Shown here in pieces: positions 23,041 through 34,744 of a DNA stretch of 64,000 bases. This DNA comes from Cliona cf. orientalis. Lineage: Eukaryota > Porifera > Demospongiae > Clionaida > Clionaidae. Location of the stretch: assembly GCA_963930775.1 (NCBI GenBank), contig OZ005692.1, positions 3,458,135 through 3,522,134 of the forward strand, read 5' to 3'. Below the pieces are notes generated by a model. It made no database searches. It saw only the letters and a program-made list of their open reading frames with translations, and was not told the DNA's origin. The position numbers and the translations under genes are program-made. Positions within the stretch are counted from its first letter, which is position 1; each line of letters starts with the position of its first letter.

Positions 23041-23445
23041 ATAATTATTATTATTGTAGTGTGTATGTGATCTTAACTCTTATTATTGTGTAGAATAATC
23101 GTAGACTGAAAGGATGTGGGTGGAGCAACTGGTTTCCATAGCAACAATCCATGTGCATGCAGTATAGTAGTCATGCAAGATTATCTTGCAAGATTCCTGT
23201 AGAAATCTTGCATGAATATTGTAAGATTCTTGCATGCAAGATTAATGTCTTGCATGGCTGCAAGGCTTGCAAGAGGTCTTGCAAGCCAGTGCTTGTAAGA
23301 TTCTTGCAAGTTCTTGTAAGATTGTGGCCATTTCTCTTGCAATTTGCAAGATTTTTGAGCAAGCATACAAGATTTTCAGGCAAGATGTGTAAGATTTTGC
23401 TGCAAGCCTGATATGCAAGGTTCTTGCAAGAAGCTAATGTATGGG

Positions 23446-23784
23446 ATAATAGCTCTCTCCATTCCAGGACCTGAGTCTGAGATACGTACAGGCATCTGAT
23501 TATATATATGCAGTGGCTGATAGCTATTCGATTGCTTACTCTACATACTCTCTTATTAGTACATAGTTATTATTATGATAGCTAAAGTCTCTAATTTACT
23601 GCACTGAGGGTTGTGTTTATAATATTATAGTCTACTATGGAACACCCCTGGGTGATGATGCTGTCACCTGTGACACTGATCAGCTAGGTGCTCTAGCCAT
23701 CAGGCCCAACTCATCAAAGTTAATAATCATAAGCTCTAGCATTTTTATACATGTACAAGCCCCATGGCAAGTTATTTTTTACGA
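23446..23784. other. Unannotated spacer between element A and a decayed TTAA-target element
   Basis: The sequence is AT-rich with no clear repeat and no convincing splice-bounded exon. Confidence 0.4.
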
Positions 23785-24210
23785 TTTTGAGGAAGCTGTT
23801 TGGGATTGATTATGGGCTTCCGGTGGCCAGTCAATACTTGATTAAGAATGGTTGGTAGTGCTATTTTGGGCGTGGCGCACAGCAAGAAAGACTTGAGTGC
23901 ACAAGAGTTCCATGGCTTGTACACTGAGAGTTTCCAACCAGTTTCCAAGTTTGGGAAATGAACTCAGTGTGCAAGCTTGGACACTCAGGAAGTTAATGTT
24001 ATCTTACATTTGTGGTTGATTGTACACTGAGTTCATTTCCCAAGTTTGGAAACTGCTTGGAAACTTCAAGTGAACAATGAGTGTAACACTTGTGCACTGC
24101 AGTCGTTCATGCAGTGGCGTGATCTTGAAGTTCCTTCTGGTTCGGATTCTGATCCATCGGAAAGTTTAATGGACAAGTATACGGCTCTAGCCGCCACACC
24201 CCTGAGACAT
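23785..24210 (-). mobile_element. Decayed TTAA-target element, partial, with nested hairpin
   Basis: Segments such as GGAAGCTGTTTGGGATTGATT, GGGCTTCCGGTGGCCAGTC and CGGCTCTAGCCGCCACACCCC match, with divergence, the element at 59278-60501. A 201-bp hairpin (23897-24097, ends GTGCACAAG and CTTGTGCAC, inner arms CAGTTTCCAAGTTTGGGAAA) interrupts it. Neither terminal repeat of the TTAA-target element was found. Confidence 0.55.
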
Positions 24211-24571
24211 AGGAGATAGATATGCGGATGCACTCCCCGGTATACGAGATTGATTATTGTGTATACATATGTACCCATGTAATATTATGTATGCGCACGT
24301 GTGTAATCATACGATGCAGGAAAAACATCATTTCCGTTTCGACATTATAGCTAAACAGGAGATCTTAGTGGAGACTGAAGATTACAAGTCATTATAGGAA
24401 TGGAAATACAGAGGGATTACACACTTTACTACACTATATTATGACATTGTATATTATTATCTGGTTATTAAGGTTAGAGGTATTATAATATTTAGTTCCA
24501 CATACATAATATAATATTATTACTGTCAATAATGAGACAGTAGTCTATCACGATGTATAATATAATGTAGT

Positions 24572-25495
24572 CTATTTTGTACACACAACACAGGAGAGGG
24601 CTCTGTCGTTCTCATAAGGTGGACAATCAAATCCATGACAAGTGGACGCCACATAGTAAATCACAGCACCATTTTCATTCCCAGTGCTACCCATATTCTC
24701 TGAATTGATATCCACACAATTATACGAAGACCGATAATGGCCCTCGTGCTCTGTTGTCAAGTACCCGTAATATTCACGAGTCCAGCCAGTCGGACAATTT
24801 ATTTTGGCAGGGATCATATTCACTGTGCCTCTGGTCGGAACGTAGCATGAAGCACAGGGTACATTGTGATTAGCAAGGTTAGCAAGTGGACTTGTGCCGA
24901 AAAATTCATATTCGGTTCCAAACATTCTGGGAATTCCTCCTAAGGTGGTACCGATTCTAGATGTACCGTTGAGGTATTCAGGAGTTTCTGGCAGACAAAG
25001 TATCTCAGCACCACCACCTCGTATGTTATAGAATGTTCCACCTGCTCTTCCAGCATACAACATTTCAGTTCCAGGGGTTTGTGGGCAAGTGGGCTTCCCC
25101 CATCGGATGTACGTCACACCAGTCGTGTCTGTGGGTAGGAAAGGATCATCAAAGAATAATAATAGTATAGTGAATGCAGTCACAATGCATTACTCCCATT
25201 GGCAAGAGTACAGATTTACAGCTGTAATATTTATTGTACCCTCACTCTGTAGTCAGTAGCTACTCTTGCTTTAGCCTAGGGCAAATTACACAACTATTTT
25301 AGCGGTCTCAAACTTACAGTTCGCTCTAGCGACAGCTCTTGCAACCTTCATTTCGATGTACCTGTCGAGGACTTGAATATTATTGAATTGACAGTTGCAT
25401 CCTTCACCACATGTGTCTGAGCTGGTATCTTGTGCAGATATGCTTCCCAGAAAAGCAAGTACCACAGCAAAGTATACCAGTTTAAAATCATACAT
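24572..25495 (-). CDS. Spongin short-chain collagen C4-like protein, copy 2
   Basis: Exon 1 (25318-25495) begins MYDFKLVYFAVVLAFLGSIS, a clear signal peptide ending near SAQD, then CGEGCNCQFNNIQVLDRYIE and a helical stretch to the donor AACT|GTAAGT. The C-terminal exon (24572 to about 25165) carries the collagen C4 domain with paired cysteines and ends CVVCTK then stop. I count nine residue differences from copy 1 over about 190 residues. The protein should be secreted into the matrix. I chose MYDF over an upstream in-frame ATG (25552) because the signal peptide starts there. Unresolved: no acceptor fitting exon 1's phase was found between 25183 and 25317, and no Gly-X-Y exon was seen, so the gene model is incomplete or atypical. 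Confidence 0.75.
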
Positions 25496-25552
25496 TCTGT
25501 TTCTGTGACTTGGTACTACCTTTTGTGCGATAATACAAAGAATGCTATTCAC

Positions 25553-26460
25553 TATTGTGCACAGTAGTTCGTTCTAGTGTGCTGTGCAAAACACACCGCA
25601 GATCCTCCCACTTTGTGCAAATTCGCGTAAACAAAGGACGGGGGTGTATCATAATGAATATTGTTGTTATTAATGCAACGTCATATGGCATTGCGCATAT
25701 CTGCTGTATAGTCCACACCATGAATTGACCATGCAATCACTAATAATGATTAATCTTAGATTCTATAAATAAAATTCGTACTGGCGATGATTAGGGGTAG
25801 GCAATTATTAAACTTTGAGCATGTATAATAGGTGTGCATGCTTGAGAATTATTATGCTAGCATTGTGGGCATCAAATGGCATAATTAAATTTTCGAGAAT
25901 TTGAGGGCATAACATGCGTAAAATTAATTGATTTTTGGTCACAATGCGTGCACTACGTATATAATAATTATGGACTGGTAATACACTATACGTCAAATAT
26001 CTGGTACCCACGCATTTTTCACTGAATGGCCACACTCAATGATAATGTAACTGAGTTTCATATTGGTTTCTGTTCAACTTGAGCATAATGGACAATGTAT
26101 TGGGAACGATAGGTACACATCTTACAGTCAATTAATTTTAATCAGATGAGATAATTTATTTAAATCATTATACAATAGAGAGAGATGATGCCAGAGTATA
26201 CCTTTTATGGTAGCTAATTGCTAACAGATTTCTGTATGGACAATGTATGGATTAGGTAATGAATAGGTAGCAGCCGAAGGGTTTGGGTTAGAATAATTAG
26301 TAATGATAATCACAAATGTGAATTATATTAATTTATTATACCATAACATCACAGTGACTCTGGTGTTGCAGTACAACAGTACAGCACCTACAGCTGCAAT
26401 GTACACACATGGCTCCTTAATTGCACATCATCTGTGACATGCACTATACTGATGGATGAT
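25553..26460. other. 5' flank of collagen copy 2 and AT-rich spacer
   Basis: From 25553 to about 25760 the sequence parallels the flank of copy 1 (16019-16300), including GATCCTCCCACTTTGTGC, so the duplicated block includes the likely promoter. Beyond that the two flanks diverge and I see no genes. Confidence 0.5.
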
Positions 26461-27650
26461 GTGACCGTCCACGAGAAAACCATGCATAATGCGCTGGATA
26501 TCAATCTGAGATACAGGCCAATTTAGTCATCTTAGTATGGTGATAACTATCGATTTTCACTTTTTTGTATGGATCGATAGAGGAATCATTCCTCTACACA
26601 ACAATCTGCTTCGTAGCTTCTAGAACGCTATACTCACTGAGTTATGGCTCGAAGAAGTCGGCCGTGTAGCTAACATTGGCCGTCCATGATACGGAGCCGT
26701 TGCCATAGTTGCAGGTAGGCAAGCACGGCAGCTGCACAGAAAAAACTCTCCAGCCACTTCTTTCTTCGAATTTTTGTACTAACGATCTTTAGACACGCTT
26801 GTCTTCTTGTTCTTTTCCATCGAAACGTTGGCTGCTGCTCTCGTTCGAGCGTTTTGGCAGCCAGCTAGCTCGTTGACTTTGTGGGCGGGGCCACGTATTT
26901 ACCATAAACGGCGAGTATACGGACTTCCGCGTGCAACGTAGTTCATTGCAATTTTTTGCAATACTCGAGTACGGGCGATCCGGGTACATTTTTGCTCATA
27001 TCTCCATGACTACACGGGCTAGAGACTTCAAAATTGCTGGAGCAATAGTTCAAAGGTTGTAGTTGGTAATGGTGGCCTTAACTCAAAATTTTTTTTCCAG
27101 CGCATTACCCATACAGAAGCTTCTAGCAAGATCTTGTAAGAATCTTACACAATTCATGCAAGTTGTATCTTGCACCTACTTACCCTCAGAAATCTTGCAA
27201 GATTTTGCAGGATTTATGTATGGGCATCAAGAATCTTGCATTCTACAGCAAAATCTTGCAGTTAGATGACTTCAAAAATAAAGATGCAAGATTTCTTGCA
27301 AGAAAGTGCTTGGCGTCTTGCAAGACGTGTTAGGCATCTCACAAAATTTTGATTATTATACGTAGTAGCATGATGACGATCTTTACCAAAAGATCGTATA
27401 TCCCGGGGCTCATTAGTATGGGCGACCCTTACCCATTAACGTTATATAGTACTAGTAGCATATAGCAACACATCATTTCATCATCATAATCATAATCATG
27501 AATAATATTATAGTAATAGCAATAATTAACATTCTTGTAGTAAGTGAAGTAAAGAGTATACTCTTGGTGAAGTCCACACCAAACTTTTGACATCATAGAA
27601 TCCTACAATGCATGTAGTAGACGTAAATGAAATTGGCTATGTCTCTCTCG

Positions 27651-27652
<2 letters not shown>

Positions 27653-27698
<46 letters not shown>
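27653..27698. repeat. CA microsatellite
   Basis: A pure CA run of more than 20 units in element B, at the position of the mixed CT/CA run in element A. Confidence 0.9.
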
Positions 27699-27705
<7 letters not shown>

Positions 27706-28234
27706 CACATGTCATGGATTATGGATGGGCCATCCTAATTCTTAATAATTATGATACCCTGGTCCTTTGCTTTGGCGTGGATCATTGCTCCAGGGTGCTA
27801 CTTCTAGCCTCAGGCCTAGCACGAGAACAATCCCACTACAGCAGAGACAGTGACTGCAGGGGCATGGCACTTGCCAACTGAGGAAAGGCCGTGACTCCAC
27901 ACAGGCCACAGCCACATTCCCACCGACAATGGTCATGTCCACCCCAGCACAAGGCCAGGCCCCTATTTACAGTTGGGTTTGGGCTTAAGCAACTTAACAA
28001 CTGCACCAAGTCCTCCCCCCCCCCATACACACACACAACAGTCACATCCCTTACCATAACAAATTGAGAAATCAAGTGGCTGAGCCTTAATCAATCTTGT
28101 CTCAGGACACCAATACCATGATCCTCACAAGCGTAATGCGTAATATTGTTCTCTCAATCTCGTGGTACCTACAAGTAACAACATCAGATCAAAATAAATA
28201 AATCTTATCTTAAGTTGTGATACAATTAGCATAC

Positions 28235-29340
28235 TGCTAAGTCGACCGACCAGTACTAGTGTGTCTCTGTATGTACGTAGCTGACCAGTGTAACTGCTGA
28301 TGAACAGCTAAGTCGACTGACCAGTGTGTCATGTCCGTAACTGAACAGTATAACTGCTGATAAACAGCTAAGTCGACTGAACAGTGTGTCATGTCCGTAA
28401 CTGAACAGTGTAACTGCTGATAAACAGCTAAGTCGACTGAACAGTGTGTCATGTCCGTAACTGAACAGTGTAACTGCTGATAAACAGCTAAGTCGACTGA
28501 CCAGTGTGTCATGTCCGTAACTGAACAGTGTAACTGCTGATAAACAGCTAAGTCGACTGAACAGTGTGTCATGTCCGTAACTGAACAGTGTAACTGCTGA
28601 TAAACAGCTAAGTCGACTGAACAGTGTGTCATGTCCGTAACTGACCAGTGTAACTGCTGATAAACAGCTAAGTCAACTGAACAGTGTGTCATGTCCGTAA
28701 CTGACCAGTGTAACTGCTGATAAACAGCTAAGTCGACTGACCAGTGTGTCATGTCCGTAACTGAACAGTGTAACTGCTGATAAACAGCTAACCAGTGTGT
28801 CTCTGTATGTACGTAACTGAACAGTGTAACTGCTGATAAACAGCTAAGTCGACTGACCAGTGTGTCTCTGTATGTACGTAACTGAACAGTGTAACTGCTG
28901 ATAAACAGCTAAGTCGACTGAACAGTGTGTCATGTCCGTAACTGAACAGTGTAACTGCTGATAAACAGCTAAGTCGACTGACCAGTGTGTCTCTGTATGT
29001 CCGTAACTGAACAGTGTAACTGCTGATAAACAGCTAAGTCGACTGACCAGTGTGTCATGTCCGTAACTGAACAGTGTAACTGCTGATAAACAGCTAAGTC
29101 GACTGACCAGTGCGTCTCTGTATGTACGTAACTGAACAGTGTAACTGCTGATAAACAGCTAAGTCGACTGAACAGTGTGTCATGTCCGTAACTGAACAGT
29201 GTAACTGCTGATAAACAGCTAAGTCGACTGACCAGTGTGTCTCTGTATGTCCGTAACTGAACAGTGTAACTGCTGATAAACAGCTAAGTCGACTGACCAG
29301 TGTGCCTCTGTATGTCCGTAACTGACCAGTGTAACTGCTG
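28235..29340. repeat. 60-65-bp minisatellite in element B, about 18 units
   Basis: The unit is the same as at 17853-19694, with the same TCATG and TCTCTGTATG variants. The first 170 bp match unit by unit, then copy order and number differ. The array has expanded or contracted since the two elements separated. Confidence 0.95.
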
Positions 29341-29918
29341 GTCCCAGGCTGCTATGAAGTTTAGTCAGAGTGATTGTTTATTGTATTTACTCCCTGCAGT
29401 CACAACTTATCTGTCTTAAAAAGATTTCCATTCTGAAGATATGATAAAGTTTCTATAGCATCTAGTTCAGATACCTGACAGAGAAGGAGAGAGATATAGA
29501 TCTAATATATGTACGTGTATTATTATTATTAGTGCCCGTATTTACCGAAAGGAGGTGTGGTCAACTCGATCTAGCTCGAAGGAGTGTATCTCTAAGAGGA
29601 CACGGGCCGTTTGTCATCCTTCAATTTGCAGGCTCTTCTCCTGGTGAGCATCAAAGACAAGAATGAACACGAATTCAGCTCTGCTCGATCGAATGCTCGC
29701 ACTAGTATCCCGCCACGACCGCGCTCTGCTTGCATTTGATTGGTCGTTTCAAGTCACATGATGCGCGGGCCGCCGTATCGCAGCTGAGTTTCAGTTGCCG
29801 GCAGCTGCACAGAAGAGCGAACTCTCACTGGGTATGAACCAAAGAAAATTTCAACAAAAGCTCCATTGAAGAGTTACAGTTCGAGTCAGAAGAAGGTCTG
29901 GCAGAGTTTTGAACTTAA

Positions 29919-30929
29919 GGTACCATTAAATTGCGTGGGCGTGAGGTGGGGATATGACCCCCAAACCACATCAAAGTCATTAGTGAGGTGCATGTTGTGT
30001 AACCACGCCCTTTTAATTGCACAGGTCTCAGGGGTGTGGCTGCTAGAGCCGGAAGTGTTCATTTAATATCCTCCATGGACCGGAAGCCGAGCCGGAAGGG
30101 AGGGGCCAGGCCACGCCCAAAACAGCCCCACCCTGTTCCCCAAGGACCACCATTCTCAATCAAGTGCCTACTAACCACCGGATGTCCGCCGGAAGCCCAC
30201 AATCAATCCCAATTAAAACACACAGCTTCCTCAAGGCCAAAACACACACAAACACTTGGAGGCCGTTCTGCCACACCGCCCACGCAAGAGCTCACCTCAT
30301 TTCCTGTGTGGGCGGAGTAACAACACGTCATCGCAACCACATCCGCTTCAAACCATCGTCGGCTTCCGTCCGGCCGTACAGGCCCCTCGATCGCACCGCC
30401 GTACAGTGCCTCATTAACAGACATGGCCTCACCTTTGACCTCCTGCCACGCCCCCAAAGCCTCCTGGACGGGTTCAAAGGTCACCACCGCATCCGGGACA
30501 CGCCCACCTATCGCCGCAGCCAAGTCCCCGGCCCCGATGTCCAAGCACTGGCCCGTGAAGCCACGCCCAATCGGAAGCAATAAAACCTGCATTAACGCAC
30601 ACGCACACACTCCACACAGTGCCAGGAACACGCCCACATGCTTAATTAGGCCTAATTAGCTTTTTTTTTTTTTTTTTTTTTTTTTGTCGTTGCGGTTAAT
30701 AGTTAAGCAAGAATGCTTTGATCTTGCTTTGATGTGGGCAATTACCGGCCTTTTCTTCGGGGGCCACTTCCGGTCGCTAATTACACGCGCATAATCATCC
30801 CTGGCCGATTCTGGACACGCCCACCTTCGACCAAAAGCACTCGTATGGCCTCTTCGGCCACGCCCCTTCACGATTCGCTAATTGAATTAGCCATTCCTGA
30901 CGCTCACGCCCACGCAATTAAATGGTACC
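29919..30929. mobile_element. TTAA-target inverted-repeat element, copy 1
   Basis: TTAA flanks both sides (29915-29918 and 30930-30933). The ends GGTACCATTAAATTGCGTGG and its complement are inverted and continue as GCGTGAG. Element A lacks the 1011 bp and has a single TTAA at 20307-20310. A 25-bp T run lies at 30661-30685. The interior is rich in CCACGCCC words and has long open frames on both strands that the second copy does not keep open, so they are not called genes. TTAA duplication occurs in piggyBac and Kolobok groups. Confidence 0.85.
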
Positions 30930-31702
30930 TTAATTGGTATGATATTTAATATTTATGGGGGAGCATAGCTAAAGGTGCTAGCCGCTATCTAATAGCAGGG
31001 GCAACCCACTTTAATTTTGTCAACTTTTGCTGCACCTATTCTACATTGACGGTAAATACCTCTTTCCTTCATAATTCAGTTCTGAAAGAGAGGGTAGCCA
31101 CCAGACTGAGGACACTATAAGAGCTAGCTATGCCGCGTGAATTCTGGACAAACACAATGTCGTGACAGTTGGACTTTTCTGCTGCATTTTAAGGTAATTT
31201 TGAATAATATAAAATTTCTAGTATTTATCATATTTGGAGGGGCGAAGTGGTGAGTAGCCTCGTCTCCAGGCCTTCTGAGGAAAGGAAGACCTGGTATCCA
31301 CAATTTACTGTAAAATTAAAGTGTCCGTAAATTAATTCCTACCACGTGCTGACAAGTGAAACGGTCCATTTATCTAAAGAATACAGAATGACCTCCTGAC
31401 CTTTGTACTAGCGATCGTAGTACTGTTCAGGCCTTTCCTTCCCCCCCCCCCCCCCCCCCCGAAGGCCCGGGGACGAGATTAGGTGGTGAGGGGCATCCCA
31501 CTTTATTTATTATTTTGCTTCCGGAGCAAATTCCTTCACTTGCCCAATGTTTTTCTGCAGTCTTATTTGCAGTCTATACCCGGTATGTGTTGCATGTGCA
31601 TCCTGCTGTTGTTTGCAAAGTGCAAGTGAACACTCTTTGAACAATAGATCACTGCAGTGAATGGTGACAATGACTCACACTTGTGTGCATGAGCAGAAAG
31701 TA

Positions 31703-31843
31703 CCGTATAGCGGGAAACTTTCGAGGGAGGGAATTTTCACGAATTTCGTGACTTTTCAGCCATCCGCGAAAGTTTTCTCCGTGAAATGCTCCTTTCTACC
31801 GATCCGCAAAAGTTTTTTCCCTCGAAAATTTCCCACTATATGG
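31703..31843. mobile_element. TA-target MITE, CCGTATAGCGGGAAA ends (copy in B)
   Basis: The same insertion as 21122-21318, with TA on both sides. It lacks an internal block of about 56 bp that includes CATGCCACACCCATTATGC. Confidence 0.8.
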
Positions 31844-31918
31844 TACGTGGTCGGCTAGAGCTGTGGTTGATAGTTACAGGTGTGCATGACCAATGCTAAA
31901 TGCCTTCGTGGCCAGTCA

Positions 31919-32229
31919 CAGGGGCGTGTCCAGGATTTGAGGAAGGTAGGTACTGAGCCGAACGCGCGCGAAGCGCGCTCGCAAAAATTTTAGCCACGCC
32001 CTCATCAACGCGTTCTTGAACACAGCTTGATGACAAAGAAGGCTGTTTTGGGCCTAGTAGCGACGAGAAACTGCCGTTTAGAGCGAGTCCAGTAAGTTTA
32101 TTGTTGGTCTTAGCTACCAATTGTTGCTTATCAGTAACAATAGTTGTCACACAGCTACTGAGTTGGCTGTTGTGCCAGACCTTAGGGGGGTGCTCGAGCC
32201 CCCTGAGCCCCCCGCTGGACACGCCCCTG
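31919..32229. mobile_element. 311-bp element with CAGGGGCGTGTCCAG ends, 5-bp duplication
   Basis: Left CAGGGGCGTGTCCAG and right CTGGACACGCCCCTG are perfect inverts. AGTCA is duplicated outside (31914-31918 and 32230-32234). Element A has a single AGTCA at 21389-21393. The ends look hAT-like, but 5 bp is not the 8 bp usual for hAT, so the superfamily is open. Confidence 0.85.
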
Positions 32230-32391
32230 AGTCAACCCTCAGCTTTTCCTCCCCCTCCAGATTCAATGTAAATTCATAATAATAATTATTATTGTGTTGC
32301 TTATAGGACCACTAATCAATTTATGCTTTAACTTTGTGCATGCACGTCACACCCCTTCCCACACCCACCCCCTCGGGCAGCCCAGAAAGCA

Positions 32392-32782
32392 TAGACTAGA
32401 CACCTCAAGTAGCTACGCCATCTGCTGGATGATAGCTATAGCTAGTAGTGATTATCGATCACTTTCATGCAGATTCTAGTACCGGTAGCTGTGCTTTCAC
32501 GATCTTTTAGGCACGCCCCTTTGAATGGCCGTCCTGTATTGTGACAATACTTAATTAATACTGTAGAGGCATTCATCGCCACTAATATTATTTTGTGGAC
32601 CTTTGTGGCTGCCGGATAGCTCTAATACAAAACCGTAGCTCTCATCGATAAATTTAACCAGTTAGCTATCCGCCATACGTTATAGTTGGACATTCACAGA
32701 GTATTATAATATAAAAGTTTACCCCAAGTTTGCAGGATGCGGGTTGCGGAATCGAACGAAATTGCCCTTCTCGGCTTCCATA
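32392..32782. mobile_element. Right half of the GCGGGAT hairpin element
   Basis: It matches 15305-15959 from CAGAAAGCATAGACTAGAC to the terminal GAGAAGGGCA/TGCCCTTCTC end, with the GCGGGAT cluster reduced to one or two units. No left end and no duplication are present. It replaces a stretch present in element A, so it arose by truncation or recombination. Confidence 0.75.
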
Positions 32783-33127
32783 CAATAGGTACCAGGTCCT
32801 TTCTCCTCCCCCTCAAAGGGCCTGGGTTCAAGGCTAGTCATAAACCTAATAGAAGAGGTATAGGATACGACACAGCATTTCTATTCAGTTCAGCTGTTAC
32901 AATAATTATTATTGTCAATAGGAATTAACATTTTCACAATATACAATAGGTGATATTTCTACTTTTCTTGAAGTGTTGTGTTATGTATCCCAGCGTTGAT
33001 CCCTGCACGCATGCACCTTACATAAGCATACCTCGATGAAACACAATGTCATAATAATAAATTAAATAATATTGTTATTATAATCATCAGATAATATTAT
33101 TATTATTATTATTATGTTATTATTCAG

Positions 33128-33240
33128 GTAGCTGATCTCGAGAATAAGCACCTTGAACCCCACAAGAATTTTCTGATAAACACTGGCTACCTGATTGTCT
33201 ACTATAATAATATCAACATATCAGTGACCACAAATGCACA
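33128..33240 (+). CDS. Exon-like segment inside element B
   Basis: Counterpart of 22931-23040: an acceptor-like TTATTCAG, then a frame that matches in its first 25 or so codons (VADLENKHLEPHKNFLINTG..). Conservation may only reflect the recent common origin of A and B. No partner exon was identified. Confidence 0.3.
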
Positions 33241-33690
33241 ATTGTACTATTATTATTATTATTATTGTAGTGTGTATTATGATCTTATTATTGTGTAGAA
33301 TAACTGTAGACTGAAAGGACGTGGGTGGAGCAACTGGTTTCCATAGCAACAATTCATGTGCATGCAGTATAGTAGTCATGCAAGATTCCCATTTGCATCT
33401 TGCAAGATTCCTGTAGAAAATCTTGCATGATTCTTGTAAGATTCTTGCATGCAAGATTAATGTCTTGCATGGCTGCAAGGCTTGCAAGAAGTCTTGCAAG
33501 CCAGTGCTTGTAAGATTCTTGCAAGTTCTTGTAAGATTGTGGCCATTTCTCTTGCAATTTGCAAGATTTTTGAGCAAGCATACAAGATTTTCAGGCAAGA
33601 TGTGTAAGATTTTCCTGCAAGCCTGATATGCAAGGTTCTTGCAAGAACCTAATGTATGGGTATGCATGGTTTTCTCGTAGACGGTCACAT

Positions 33691-34744
33691 TATTATAGAC
33701 CATAATACTGTGATTTACGATTTACTGCCCATAATATTATATGGAAGAAGACCACTGGACCAAATTAAAAATAAGATTTCCTTTATGTCGTGCTTACCAA
33801 ACATGCATATGAGCCTGCCAACACATGATTGGCAGAGGATAGAGAATGTAAAGTAAAATAAATGGGATGTGTAGAAAATTTTGCCCTATCTTATACATTT
33901 CTTACATGCATAAAATCCGAACATTTGTCTAGTGGCCGGACAACTGTACGTGCTTACTTTGGTAAATCACCTCCAGGATGTTAAGGATACTTCAAATAAC
34001 TATTCTGTTTCTTGGGCTGCAGGCCTTTCCTCAAGATAGGGTCAGTAGGTCTGCTTATAAATGAAAATAATTCAAGGTATATATAGGCATGTTCGTGGTT
34101 CCAGTATAGAGAAAGTTAATGAGCTAGTTGGAGCAGGGGGTATATATACCTTGAATTACAGGCTAAACCCTCAGTTCACTACTTTTGTTCAAATGATAAG
34201 GCCACTCCAAATTAATCATTAGTTTCTGGTCACCCACCCGCATGATATTTTGAAAACTTTGAGTGAGGACTATTATGATATTCATAGTAAAAATGACATA
34301 AAACTGAGTCACATGATACTCTCGAGATCATACATCTCGAGCTCATTGCCTGCTGCACATTCCATGATGGTGATCAAATATTATTATTAGCTAATGCCTG
34401 TACATGGTTTGTCATTCTGCATTAAATTTTGCTGTTAAACTGCCTATGTAATTGTAAAGCTCATAGCATGAGCTGTGTGTGATGCATGATCTGATATTAT
34501 GATCTGAAGCACCCACTCCCGGATAAGCCCCATGTACCGCATTAAGTGGCTACTGTAGCAGCTTGTATATAAAGGTATGGATTTTATCCCGGATAAGCGC
34601 CCATGTGGCCCATAATCGTGAGTTATGTTTAAGCGTACATGGGTACTTACCAGGAACACTATGGTAGTTCCGATCAGGTGATTAATTACGATGTCAGTCC
34701 CACGCAATACTGCTAGATATTGAACTATAGGTAAATATGCGAAC
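33691..34744. other. Spacer with small inverted repeats
   Basis: A short inverted pair (TTCAAGGTATATATA near 34070 and TATATATACCTTGAA near 34140) is visible. No gene or larger element was recognised. Confidence 0.4.

Larger units (their letters stand above)
16748..23445. mobile_element. 6.7-kb inverted-repeat element, copy A
   Basis: The ends CCCATACAGAAGCTTCT and the complement CCCATACATTAGCTTCT are inverted, and both ends carry clusters of CTTGCAAGA-like words (to about 16960 and from about 23160). Inside, in order, lie a CT/CA microsatellite, a 60-bp minisatellite, long poly-C tracts, inverted-repeat insertions and one exon-like segment. No transposase was found, so it is probably non-autonomous. 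Copy B (27108-33660) has the same order and high identity. The flanks here are ATA and ATA, so the TA duplication proven for copy B is less clear in this copy. Confidence 0.75.
27108..33660. mobile_element. 6.55-kb inverted-repeat element, copy B, TA target duplication
   Basis: The termini CCCATACAGAAGCTTCTAGC and the complement CCCATACATTAGGTTCTTGC are flanked by TA (27106-27107 and 33661-33662). The unbroken arm of the host element at 26461-26500 shows the empty site with one TA, so these ends are demonstrated within the window. The interior matches element A in order. Differences are the TTAA insertion (29919), an insertion with a 5-bp duplication (31919), a shorter minisatellite, and replacement of A's 22.1-22.6 kb section by half of the GCGGGAT hairpin element. 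No transposase was seen. TA duplication suits a Tc1/mariner-like or other TA-specific transposase acting in trans. Confidence 0.85.
26461..33689. mobile_element. Inverted-repeat element with GTGACCGTC ends, interrupted by element B
   Basis: The left arm (26461-26500) reads GTGACCGTCCACGAGAAAAC then CATGCATAATGCGCTGGA. Its inverted partner is in two pieces: CCAGCGCATTA before element B (27097-27107) and TATGCATGGTTTTCTCGTAG.. after it (33661-33689). Without element B it would be about 670 bp. No coding sequence was recognised in 26501-27096. Confidence 0.75.

Noticed and set aside
28237-28752. A 171-residue open frame on the minus strand made of 20-residue repeats (and its shorter twins at 18047-18376 and 19344-19544)
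   Set aside because: It lies wholly in the minisatellite. A 60-bp period keeps a frame open without selection, other unit types break it, and there is no promoter or partner exon evidence.
30203-30637. Open frames of over 130 residues on both strands inside the TTAA-target element
   Set aside because: The second copy (59278-60501) does not preserve them as single frames, and no domain is recognisable. GC-rich CACGCCC repeats explain the lack of stops.
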